Shown here: positions 1-6,432 of the stretch, piece after piece
How positions within the stretch are numbered: position 1 is the first letter of the stretch
Layout of the letters: each line of letters starts with the position of its first letter
From: Alphaproteobacteria bacterium
GTDB taxonomy: Bacteria; Pseudomonadota; Alphaproteobacteria; CAAHEQ01; UBA3637
Assembly (NCBI GenBank): GCA_017540065.1
Contig: JAFYBU010000070.1
Coordinates: 1-7,212, forward strand
DNA length: 7,212 nucleotides
Reading direction: 5' to 3'
Position numbers and translations under genes: made by a program
The notes under the pieces: generated by a model
Told to the model about the DNA's origin: nothing
The model's database searches: none
What the model saw: the letters and a program-made list of their open reading frames with translations, nothing else

Positions 1-93
1 AAAGCTACGATTGAAACCAAAGTCATCGACATCATTGCCAACAAACTCGGTCTCCCCAAAGAAGAGGTCACGCCAGTTAAAAATGGGAGATAA
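1..93 (+). CDS. 3' end of a gene, resembling a truncated acyl carrier protein N-terminus
   Basis: Frame 1 is open from the window edge to TAA at 91-93 and gives 30 residues; the true start lies upstream. The segment ETKVIDIIANKLGLPKEEVTP looks like helix I and the following loop of bacterial acyl carrier protein (compare the family pattern of V..II...LG....EVTP). After VTP the match stops: the protein ends with VKNGR and lacks the acidic DSL motif whose serine carries phosphopantetheine. The codons (many ATC, GAC, AAC, CTC, CCC, GTC) are richer in C than those of the genes downstream, as expected for a highly expressed gene such as acpP. It could be a decayed or truncated ACP copy, or just the C-terminus of an unrelated protein with a chance match. 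Its last codons overlap the ribosome binding site of the next gene (GGGAG at 85-89), so the two are probably co-transcribed. The family call is tentative. Confidence 0.35.
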   Translation, partial: KATIETKVIDIIANKLGLPKEEVTPVKNGR

Positions 94-95
94 TT

Positions 96-1013
96 ATGGC
101 AACACAAAAAATTAAGAATCGCACTTCAAAAAAACAAATTCATGTTTTTGTTGCAGGAGGATCGCGTTTAGGAAAAAATCCCGTTTATGAGCAAGAAGTT
201 TATGAATTAGGCAAAGAAATCGGCAGACAAAACTATCAGCTTTCTTTTGGTCTTTCCAGTCATGGAATTATGGGAGCAGTTGCCAGAGGGGTGCGAGATA
301 ATTGGTCCGACAAAACAAGAAAACCCATTCGCGGCGTTACAACAAAAGCCTATCTGAGACGATATGATACGGAAGAAGAATTAGAAAAAATTTCTGAAAT
401 CGTTGTTGCACACACTTTGGAAGAACGAAAAAAAGAACTGTTAAAATCCGAATTTATCATTTTTACACCAGGAGGCGCCGGCACTTTGGACGAATTAGCC
501 TTTGATTGTGTGGCTATGCAAGATGGTTTGATTCCTGTTAAACCTTTTGTAATGTTCAACGTGGAAGGTTTCTTCCATCATATTTTAGAATATTTGAAAG
601 AAATCCATTTAAAAGGTTTTGCCGATTTTTTCCCATTCATTGTCGTAGATGACGTTTTTGAAGCCAGTGTTGCCTTTGAAATGATCGACATCAGATGTAA
701 AAAGAAACTGTCAAACGACAAGATACAACAGGTGATAGAGGACATTGTTTATGATTTACCCTATGTAATTGAAAAACGACAGGAAAATCCCAAAATTTCA
801 ACTGCTGAAATTTTATCTCAAATGGAAAGTGACTTAAAAAGCAAGGATAGAAATGTTGTTCGTGAATTGTGCAGAAAAATCGAAACAACTTATCTGAACA
901 GTGAAATTGAAAGAATGTATGCCCGTTTAGAAAAAACCGGGCGCGATATTTCAGATGTCAGTCATAAATTAGCGGGATTAAAAAAACGATATAAAATAGC
1001 GGAGAAAAATTAA
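96..1013 (+). CDS. LOG-family (TIGR00730-type) nucleotide 5'-monophosphate phosphoribohydrolase with C-terminal extension
   Basis: This 305-residue cytosolic protein has the Rossmann-like fold of the LOG / 'lysine decarboxylase-like' family, whose members cleave the N-glycosidic bond of nucleoside 5'-monophosphates to give a free base and ribose 5-phosphate. Visible signs are the first strand and glycine turn (VFVAGGSRLG, residues 17-26), the signature PGGAGTLDE at 125-133 with E133 as the probable catalytic acid, and an ERK segment at 110-112 where the family has its conserved arginine. The core runs to about residue 195. The last 110 residues are helical and charged, and I do not recognise them; short LOG proteins of about 190 residues lack such a tail. 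Start: ATG at 96 with GGGAG six bases upstream. Its stop codon abuts the antiporter ATG, indicating an operon. Whether it makes cytokinin-type bases or simply recycles nucleotides (as PpnN does) cannot be told from sequence. Older 'lysine decarboxylase' labels for this family are wrong. Confidence 0.85.
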   Translation: MATQKIKNRTSKKQIHVFVAGGSRLGKNPVYEQEVYELGKEIGRQNYQLSFGLSSHGIMGAVARGVRDNWSDKTRKPIRGVTTKAYLRRYDTEEELEKISEIVVAHTLEERKKELLKSEFIIFTPGGAGTLDELAFDCVAMQDGLIPVKPFVMFNVEGFFHHILEYLKEIHLKGFADFFPFIVVDDVFEASVAFEMIDIRCKKKLSNDKIQQVIEDIVYDLPYVIEKRQENPKISTAEILSQMESDLKSKDRNVVRELCRKIETTYLNSEIERMYARLEKTGRDISDVSHKLAGLKKRYKIAEKN

Positions 1014-2792
1014 ATGGATTTTATTAACTTACCGATTTTGTTATTTTCAATTCTTCTTTGCGTCAGTATTTTGACAAGCTTATTGTCCGGACGTATCGGC
1101 ATTCCCTTGATTTTGATATTTTTGTGTATTGGTGTCATTACCGGCGCTGGTGGATTAGAAATGTTACAAAGTTTACAGCACCCGCGCATTCTGTTTTTTG
1201 TGGGGTCTGTCGCTTTAGCCATGATTTTATTTGACAGTGGTTTTCAAACCCCGGTCAAAAATTACAAACAAAATGCAAGGCCTGCTATTTTGCTAGCTTC
1301 TTGTGGTGTTGCGGTCACTGCACTATTTTTGGCTCCCTTTGTTCATTGGATTTTGAACATAGATTGGTTATCCAGTTTATTATTAGTATCTATTATCAGT
1401 TCTACAGATTCTGCTGCAGTTTTCTTTTTGTTGCGTTCCAAAGGTTTGCATCTGCGTGATAAAATAAAATCCACATTGGAAATTGAATCGGGATCAAACG
1501 ATCCTATGGCGATTTTTTTGACCAGTGCTTTTATTTTATTAATTCAACAAAAAATGGCCGGAACACCTATTTCTTATGAGTTTTTAATTCCGAGCTTGTT
1601 GCAACAAGCTTTTATCGGCGGATTAATCGGCTGGGGACTTTCTCACCTGATTCGTTATTTAGTTAACAAAATTGCTTTAGAAACAGCTTTGTACCCGATT
1701 TTTGTGTTGGGATTGGTTCTGTTCGGTTTTTCAATAGCCAATATATTAGGCGGAAGCGGCTTTTTGGCTGTTTACGTTGCCGGGATTTTGGTAGGAAACA
1801 GTCGTATACAAGCTTACACCCAAATTTCAAAATTTCAACAAACAATCACATGGCTCAGTCAAATCAGTATGTTTACTTGTTTAGGCATGTTTGTAACATT
1901 CCAAGGGTTACAAAATGTTTGGTCTTTAGCTTGTTTAATCGCCATTATTTTAATGTTCATTGCTCGTCCCATGATGATCTTCCTGTTACTGGGCTTTTTC
2001 AAACAATATTCCTTCAATGATAAATTATTCATTTCGTTCGTGGGGCTGAGAGGGGCAACATCAGTGTTATTAGCTCTTATGCCTTTAGTGTTTGGTATTC
2101 CCTTGGCCGAAGATTTCTTTAATATCATTTTTGTGATGGTACTTATTAGCTTGGCAGTCCAGGGTTTTGCCATTCCTTGGGCCGGAAAGGTATGCGGTGT
2201 TACCTTGCCACAATTGCAATCAGCTCCGGAAAAAACAGAAATTGATTTACCCGGATTGAGTGATACTTCCTTGCTTATGTATAAATTAGATGAACAAACA
2301 CCTGTTATAAACGGGGAAAAAATCCCCCGTTGGGCAAAGCCTATTTTGGTCATTCGAAATGGGGTATCTTATCCTATGGGAACGGGATTGAGGCAATTAA
2401 AGGCTGAAGATAAAGTTTATGTGTTTATATCTTCTGAATCTCAACGATCAGTGTTGGACAAACTTTATGGCAGTGAAGATGCCGAATCAAAAAGCGATTT
2501 TGATGATTTCCCGATTGCACCAGAAACAACTTTTGAAGAATTGGAAAAAATTTACGGACTTAGAATTAACAAAGGTATCCGCTCTTTTACAATTGCTGAT
2601 TTATTTAATCAAGAATTCTCAGACATTGAAATCGGCGATCGGCTTATTCTAAATTCCGTAGAATTGGTGGTTCATGCTATTGAAGAAGGTAAGGTAACGG
2701 CGGTTGGAATTGATATTGATCCGAACCGTCATAAACGACATCATATCAAAAAAATTCTGTTCTTTAATAAAAAAAAGATTGACAAGGAATAA
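1014..2792 (+). CDS. nhaP2: CPA1-family K+(Na+)/H+ antiporter, NhaP2/CvrA type
   Basis: This is a 592-residue inner-membrane cation/proton antiporter. Residues 1 to about 395 are a run of hydrophobic helices typical of the Na_H_Exchanger domain. They hold the expected polar ion-site motifs: SSTDSAAV with T131-D132, ESGSNDP with N162-D163, and GLRGATSV with R346. A cytosolic RCK_C (TrkA-C) domain follows at about 408-485, and a CorC/HlyC-type transporter-associated domain at about 500-582. This three-part layout and the length fit NhaP2 (CvrA), which in characterised bacteria exports K+ in exchange for H+ and helps with volume and pH control; the ion used here is inferred. The ATG at 1014 follows the previous stop directly, with GGAGA at 1001-1005 inside the upstream gene, so translation is probably coupled. 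No terminator follows: the last codons carry the promoter of the next gene, and antiporter transcripts may run on to the terminator at 3937. Confidence 0.9.
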   Translation: MDFINLPILLFSILLCVSILTSLLSGRIGIPLILIFLCIGVITGAGGLEMLQSLQHPRILFFVGSVALAMILFDSGFQTPVKNYKQNARPAILLASCGVAVTALFLAPFVHWILNIDWLSSLLLVSIISSTDSAAVFFLLRSKGLHLRDKIKSTLEIESGSNDPMAIFLTSAFILLIQQKMAGTPISYEFLIPSLLQQAFIGGLIGWGLSHLIRYLVNKIALETALYPIFVLGLVLFGFSIANILGGSGFLAVYVAGILVGNSRIQAYTQISKFQQTITWLSQISMFTCLGMFVTFQGLQNVWSLACLIAIILMFIARPMMIFLLLGFFKQYSFNDKLFISFVGLRGATSVLLALMPLVFGIPLAEDFFNIIFVMVLISLAVQGFAIPWAGKVCGVTLPQLQSAPEKTEIDLPGLSDTSLLMYKLDEQTPVINGEKIPRWAKPILVIRNGVSYPMGTGLRQLKAEDKVYVFISSESQRSVLDKLYGSEDAESKSDFDDFPIAPETTFEELEKIYGLRINKGIRSFTIADLFNQEFSDIEIGDRLILNSVELVVHAIEEGKVTAVGIDIDPNRHKRHHIKKILFFNKKKIDKE

Positions 2793-2806
2793 AAATATGC
2801 TAAAAT
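2779..2806 (+). promoter_or_regulatory. Strong sigma70-type promoter with extended -10, for the OMP gene
   Basis: A perfect -35 TTGACA (2779-2784) and a -10 TAAAAT (2801-2806) are 16 bases apart, and TG at 2798-2799 makes an extended -10 (TGCTAAAAT). The -35 box lies inside the last codons of the antiporter gene. The predicted start of transcription is near 2813, leaving a leader of about 20 bases before the ATG at 2833, just enough for the AGGA at 2823-2826. Such a match suggests strong constitutive expression, as is usual for abundant envelope proteins. Confidence 0.75.
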
Positions 2807-2822
2807 ATAGATACTTTATGAA

Positions 2823-2826
2823 AGGA
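2823..2826 (+). promoter_or_regulatory. Ribosome binding site that fixes the OMP start
   Basis: AGGA at 2823-2826 lies six bases before the ATG at 2833. Together with the promoter just upstream and the signal peptide that begins at this ATG, it rules out the in-frame upstream ATGs at 2704, 2794 and 2818. The first two lie upstream of the predicted transcription start; the last would put charged residues (MKGKQ) before the signal peptide and precedes the AGGA. Confidence 0.7.
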
Positions 2827-2832
2827 AAACAA

Positions 2833-3921
2833 ATGAAAAAATTTCTACTTGCCTCAACAATTACAATGTTGTCCTTTGCCGCTTTTGCCGAACCGGTGAG
2901 AGTACAAAGGGTTCCTGCTCCTGTATACACAGAGACACAAGCTCAACCGGCTGTTTATCAAAAGCAGACCGTTGTGCGTTATAATGTGCCGACCTGTAAG
3001 AATTGTCAGACAACAACCACTGTCAGCCGTGTTGTTGGAGATACAGCTGAACCGGTTTTGGCACCTGCCCCTTGTTCAACATGTAATAAATGCACGACTT
3101 GCGGAGCTCCTGCTCCTGCACCCGTAGCACAAAAATCATGTGTTTTTGACAATCATAAGTATGCTATTGGCAATCCTTTGTTTGTGTTGAAAAAAGGTCA
3201 ATTCAGTTCTAACACTGTTGCAGGGTATTGGACACAACCGAAAAAGATTACAGAGCTCGATTCCTATGACGAAAATGGGGAACGTAATGCCATTTTGAGA
3301 GGACGTTTCGATGGTTGGAGTGTTGTTGAACAAGTTATGTATGGTATCACAGATTGGTTATCATTTAAAGTCCAAGGCGGTTATCATACAGATCGTCCCA
3401 AGAAGAGTACCTGGGATTTGATTCCTAACCACGGTCCGGTTGAACATCATTATTCTTATGAAGGAACCGTTGGTTTACAAGCTCATGCATTAGATTTTTG
3501 TAATATCGACTTGATTGTCGGAGTGGACGCCACTTTGGGAAGAGCCGGTTATAAGAAAGGCGGATGCAAAGATTGGGAAGATTACAAATTGGTAACACCT
3601 TATGCTATTTTAGGCGGACAAGTTACAAAATATGTGACACCTTATTTACAAGCTGGTTATGTCTTTGCTGTTGATACCAAAAAAGAATTGGCTGATGATG
3701 TCTATGTGTTGCAACCCGGGTTCTATATCCAACCCAGCAAATATTGGGCAATTCATCCTTATATCACAAAGACAGAACATGCTAAACCAGAATGGAACTT
3801 AGGATTGGATTTCTATCCGTATCAAAATCTGGTCATTGGTATAGAAGGAATGGCTCAAGGTTTAACGAAAGATCCAATGGATAAATATGGCGTTTCCGGC
3901 CATGTTAAGATGACATTCTAA
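2833..3921 (+). CDS. Exported outer-membrane beta-barrel protein with a cysteine-rich Pro/Ala-rich N-terminal segment
   Basis: This 362-residue precursor starts with a clear Sec signal peptide (MKK, hydrophobic stretch, AFA then EP), with cleavage predicted after A19. Residues 20-100 are low in hydrophobic content, rich in Pro, Ala, Val, Thr and Gln, and contain C55-x2-C58 and a regular cluster C81-x2-C84-x2-C87-x2-C90 set between APAP stretches; C103 follows. From about residue 115 to the end, short alternating strands rich in Tyr, Trp and Gly, with the C-terminal pattern VSGHVKMTF ending in phenylalanine, point to a transmembrane beta-barrel assembled by the BAM machinery. Two further cysteines are at C223 and C245. 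I do not recognise the family or a substrate. The cysteines could bind a metal or form disulfides in the periplasm, but neither is shown. The gene stands alone between its own promoter (2779-2806) and terminator (3937-3970), which suggests abundant independent expression. Confidence 0.75.
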   Translation: MKKFLLASTITMLSFAAFAEPVRVQRVPAPVYTETQAQPAVYQKQTVVRYNVPTCKNCQTTTTVSRVVGDTAEPVLAPAPCSTCNKCTTCGAPAPAPVAQKSCVFDNHKYAIGNPLFVLKKGQFSSNTVAGYWTQPKKITELDSYDENGERNAILRGRFDGWSVVEQVMYGITDWLSFKVQGGYHTDRPKKSTWDLIPNHGPVEHHYSYEGTVGLQAHALDFCNIDLIVGVDATLGRAGYKKGGCKDWEDYKLVTPYAILGGQVTKYVTPYLQAGYVFAVDTKKELADDVYVLQPGFYIQPSKYWAIHPYITKTEHAKPEWNLGLDFYPYQNLVIGIEGMAQGLTKDPMDKYGVSGHVKMTF

Positions 3922-3936
3922 TAAGGAAATGTTTAT

Positions 3937-3970
3937 AAAAGCCGTCCTGATGGGCGGCTTTTTTATTTTT
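3937..3970 (+). terminator. Rho-independent terminator after the OMP gene
   Basis: The arms 3937-3947 and 3952-3962 pair (AAAAGCCGTCC with GGGCGGCTTTT, one G-U pair) around the loop TGAT, and the T-run continues to 3970 (TTTTTTATTTTT counted from 3959). The hairpin starts 15 bases after the OMP stop codon and separates that unit from the bat operon. It probably also ends transcripts reading through from the antiporter gene. Confidence 0.92.
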
Positions 3971-3974
3971 CATA

Positions 3975-4003
3975 TTGCTTTTTTCAAAAAAAGATTTTAT
4001 ATT
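3975..4003 (+). promoter_or_regulatory. Candidate promoter of the bat operon
   Basis: TTGCTT (3975-3980) and TATATT (3998-4003) are separated by 17 bases in the short gap between the terminator and batA. Each box differs from the sigma70 consensus at one or two positions. If used, transcription would start at about 4010, which is the A of the batA ATG, giving a leaderless or nearly leaderless message. The region is very AT-rich, so a chance match is possible, but some promoter is needed here because the strong terminator ends just upstream. Confidence 0.45.
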
Positions 4004-4009
4004 CAAGAC

Positions 4010-4984
4010 ATGTTTTCGTTTTTATGGCCCATTGTTGCTGTTTTATTACCTTTACCATGGATTGTCAGACGCGTATTAAAGCCGACGCAAGACCAATCCT
4101 TGGCAAGTGGGGCGATTAGAGTTCCTTTTTTTAATCGTCTAGAAAAAATTCCTCAAAAAAAAGGAAGTATTTCAAAAGGAACTTTCCTATGGCCTGTGAT
4201 AGCATGGTTGTGCTTTGTGATAGCCGCAATGCGTCCTGCTTGGTTAGGAGCCCCTGTTCCCGTTCAAAATAACGCCCGTAATATCATGTTAGCCTTGGAT
4301 GTATCGGGTTCTATGGCTGAAGAAGATTTTGACTTAAAGGGCCTGCCCGTCACACGTTTAGATATGTTAAAAACACTGACTGATGATTTTATCATTTCAC
4401 GGACCGGAGATAATGTGGGATTAGTGATTTTTGGTTCAGAGGCCTATGTATACGCACCCTTATCACCAGATATTAAAACCTTGTTGGAGTTAAACAGTGA
4501 AATTGGAATTGGTATTGCCGGACAACAAACAGCTATCGGGGAAGCATTGGCTTTAGCCACGCAAAACAGCGCTTCTGTTCCTGCTGAAAGTCGCATTGTG
4601 ATTTTGATGTCTGACGGGTATGCAAATGCCGGCTCTGTTAACGTTGACGACGGTATAAAATTAGCAAAAAATCAAGGTGTTAAAGTTTATACCGTTGGTA
4701 TTGGTTCAAGTGCAAAATTGGTCCAAGATTTCTTTGGAACCGTTCAAGTTAACCCATCTTTGGATTTAGATGAAGAAACGTTAAAGAGGATTGCTAATGA
4801 AACCGGAGGACAATATTTTCGTGCCAAAACAACAAAAGATTTAAGCCAAATCTACGGGATAATAAATGAACTGGAACCCGTAGAACAGGACAAACATTTT
4901 ATTCAACCAAGAAAAGAACTTTTTTACTGGCCTTTATTGGCAGGAATGATTTTCTTTTTGATTACAGTTAGGAGACGTTTATGA
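4010..4984 (+). CDS. batA: BatA: membrane-anchored VWA-domain protein of the aerotolerance (Bat) operon
   Basis: This 324-residue protein has two N-terminal membrane helices (about 4-19 and 59-77), a VWA domain at about 91-285 and a C-terminal helix (about 305-320) ending in RRRL. The linker between the first two helices is strongly basic, so by the positive-inside rule the VWA domain faces the periplasm. The metal (MIDAS) site is complete: DVSGS (D97, S99, S101), T174 in GQQTAIGEAL and D202 in LMSDG. Bat proteins are linked to oxidative-stress tolerance and envelope integrity in several bacteria, but their biochemical role is unsettled. The start at 4010 gives the usual family N-terminus (MFSFLWPIVAVLLPLPW). 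The longer reading from 3929 would run through the terminator hairpin. No good ribosome binding site precedes 4010. The stop overlaps the next start by four bases (ATGA, 4981-4984). Confidence 0.88.
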   Translation: MFSFLWPIVAVLLPLPWIVRRVLKPTQDQSLASGAIRVPFFNRLEKIPQKKGSISKGTFLWPVIAWLCFVIAAMRPAWLGAPVPVQNNARNIMLALDVSGSMAEEDFDLKGLPVTRLDMLKTLTDDFIISRTGDNVGLVIFGSEAYVYAPLSPDIKTLLELNSEIGIGIAGQQTAIGEALALATQNSASVPAESRIVILMSDGYANAGSVNVDDGIKLAKNQGVKVYTVGIGSSAKLVQDFFGTVQVNPSLDLDEETLKRIANETGGQYFRAKTTKDLSQIYGIINELEPVEQDKHFIQPRKELFYWPLLAGMIFFLITVRRRL

Positions 4985-6432
4985 TTTTTTTACGTCCATG
5001 GGCTTTACTTTTGTTGATCGTTCCTTTTTTAATGAAGGGGATTCAACATTTTACCAAAACACAAAGTCCTTGGAACAAGTTTATTGATAAAAAATTACTT
5101 CCTTCTTTACTTGTTAAATCAAAAGAAGAGAAGTCAAAAAAACTTTGGAACGGTCAAATGTTTTTGTTATGGTTATTATGGACTGTAGCCTTAGCTGGAC
5201 CAGCTTTTAATAAACTCCCTACCCCAGCTGTAGAAAGCGCCCCCAATAGTGTTATTGTTTTTGATTTATCAATGCAAGGAAAAGAACTTTTACAAGGACA
5301 AGCAAAACTTTATGATTTACTTTCAGCATTAAACGGTAATCGCGTTGGATTAGTTGTTTTTGGACAAAATCAAGGATATACCGCAATGCCTCTCACCCCG
5401 GATATCTCTTTGATAAAAGAAATTGTTCCGACTTTAACAACAGACGTTTTGCCAGAACCAGCTTTAAATCCGAAAGCAGGATTTGATTATGCATCCCAAT
5501 TATTGGACAATGCTGGTCAAAAAGGACGTATTTTATATGTGTCAGATAAACCAGTCAAATGGGATGGAAAATATCCCTTTGGAGTATTAGATTTAAACAA
5601 AAGAACCGCCGATATCAGTGATATTAAAACGCTTTTGGAACAAACAAAAAAATCTGATTTTAACGCTGCAAGTGATACTTTTTCAACAACCGCTGACGTA
5701 TGGGCAGATTTAGGGGGATGGTTGGTATTAATTTCACTTCCTTTCTTTGCAGGAATGTTTAGAAAAAGTGTTTTATTTCTGATTATATTTTTAATTGGAG
5801 TCCAAGCAGAAGCCGGCTTTTTCCAACGTCCGGATCAAGAGGTTTATCAAATAGAAAAAAAAGCTGTTGATGCCTATCAACAAAAAGATTTTTCAACAGC
5901 AACAGGATTGTTTCAACAAACCGGAAATCTTTATAATTTGGGAAATGCTTTAGCTTTTTCAGGAGACATTCAGGGGGCTATTAATGCTTATACCGAAGAA
6001 TTACAGAAAAACCCGAATAATCAAGATGCTCAGTTCAACAAGGAATATTTAGAAAAACAACTTCCCCCACCTGAGGAACAACAGAAACAAAACAAAGATG
6101 GGGAATCTGAAAATAATAAAGATAATTCTGATAAAAATTCAGAACAAGATCAACAAGATAAAAATCAACAAAATGAACAATCAGACCAAGAAAACAAAAA
6201 TTCCGGAGAGAACCAACAAAAGCAATCTGACAATAAAGAAGAAAAACAATCAAATCAACAACCAACACAGGATGAAACTCAAGCCGAATTAGAACAAGCT
6301 TTGGCCGATTACGAAAAGGAAAATTCCTATAATCAAGAAGAACAACAAATTATCAATCGATTAAACCACGATCCATCCCGTGTATTACGCTATCGTTTAA
6401 TGTTGCAACATCAAAAAGGAATAATGAAATGA
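4981..6432 (+). CDS. batB: BatB-BatC fusion: VWA domain plus TPR domain, with degraded metal site
   Basis: This is a 483-residue inner-membrane protein. Helices at about 2-18 and 58-75 flank a basic linker, followed by a BatB-like VWA domain (about 88-235), two helices at about 246-259 and 263-278, and then a BatC-like TPR region (about 285-360; NLYNLGNALAFSGD, then NAYTEELQKNPNN). A Gln/Asn/Glu/Lys-rich stretch fills about 363-435, and the protein ends in a conserved tail (INRLNHDPSRVLRYRLMLQ) like that of proteobacterial VWA-TPR Bat proteins. By topology both the VWA and TPR parts face the periplasm. The MIDAS motif is incomplete: D95 and S97 remain, Q99 replaces the second serine, the threonine loop is lost (NPKAG), and D189 stays in VSDK. 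Metal binding is therefore doubtful, and a structural partner role for BatA is plausible. AGGAG at 4970-4974 lies six bases before the ATG, within batA. The stop overlaps the batD start (ATGA, 6429-6432). Confidence 0.85.
   Translation: MIFLRPWALLLLIVPFLMKGIQHFTKTQSPWNKFIDKKLLPSLLVKSKEEKSKKLWNGQMFLLWLLWTVALAGPAFNKLPTPAVESAPNSVIVFDLSMQGKELLQGQAKLYDLLSALNGNRVGLVVFGQNQGYTAMPLTPDISLIKEIVPTLTTDVLPEPALNPKAGFDYASQLLDNAGQKGRILYVSDKPVKWDGKYPFGVLDLNKRTADISDIKTLLEQTKKSDFNAASDTFSTTADVWADLGGWLVLISLPFFAGMFRKSVLFLIIFLIGVQAEAGFFQRPDQEVYQIEKKAVDAYQQKDFSTATGLFQQTGNLYNLGNALAFSGDIQGAINAYTEELQKNPNNQDAQFNKEYLEKQLPPPEEQQKQNKDGESENNKDNSDKNSEQDQQDKNQQNEQSDQENKNSGENQQKQSDNKEEKQSNQQPTQDETQAELEQALADYEKENSYNQEEQQIINRLNHDPSRVLRYRLMLQHQKGIMK
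6067..6285 (+). repeat. Low-complexity A-rich stretch coding for the Q/N/E/K linker of BatB-BatC
   Basis: About 73 codons (residues 363-435) are almost only Gln, Asn, Glu, Asp, Lys and Ser, read from A-rich codons (CAA, AAT, GAA, AAA, GAT). There is no regular repeat unit. It joins the TPR domain to the conserved C-terminal tail, is probably disordered in the periplasm, and is typical of BatC-like proteins. The spurious open frames on both strands here result from this biased composition. Confidence 0.8.

Noticed and set aside
96..1013. Lysine decarboxylase annotation for the LOG-family gene
   Set aside because: The PGGxGTxxE motif marks phosphoribohydrolases; no PLP-binding decarboxylase domain is present.
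1859..2353. Open frame of 164 codons on the minus strand within the antiporter gene
   Set aside because: It lies opposite a well-supported gene, has no recognisable domain and no good start signal, and is explained by the composition of the sense strand.
2419..2652. Open frame of 77 codons on the + strand, out of frame with the antiporter
   Set aside because: It is fully inside the conserved CorC/HlyC-type part of the antiporter and has no recognisable product.
2704..2832. Longer reading of the OMP gene from ATG 2704 (43 extra residues)
   Set aside because: It overlaps the antiporter's C-terminal coding region, precedes the predicted transcription start, and would bury the signal peptide that begins at 2833.
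3050..3135. Tandem DNA repeat or zinc-finger gene fragment suggested by the CxxC and Ala-Pro codons
   Set aside because: The repetition is only at protein level, with varied codons, and the segment is part of an intact exported protein rather than a cytosolic zinc finger.
3929..4009. Longer reading of batA from ATG 3929 (27 extra residues)
   Set aside because: The extra codons run through the terminator hairpin and T-run, AGGA is only one base from that ATG, and BatA homologues begin with the segment that starts at 4010.
6035..6292. Open frames on both strands over the Q/N/E/K linker
   Set aside because: They result from the A-rich low-complexity sequence; their translations are equally biased and resemble nothing.
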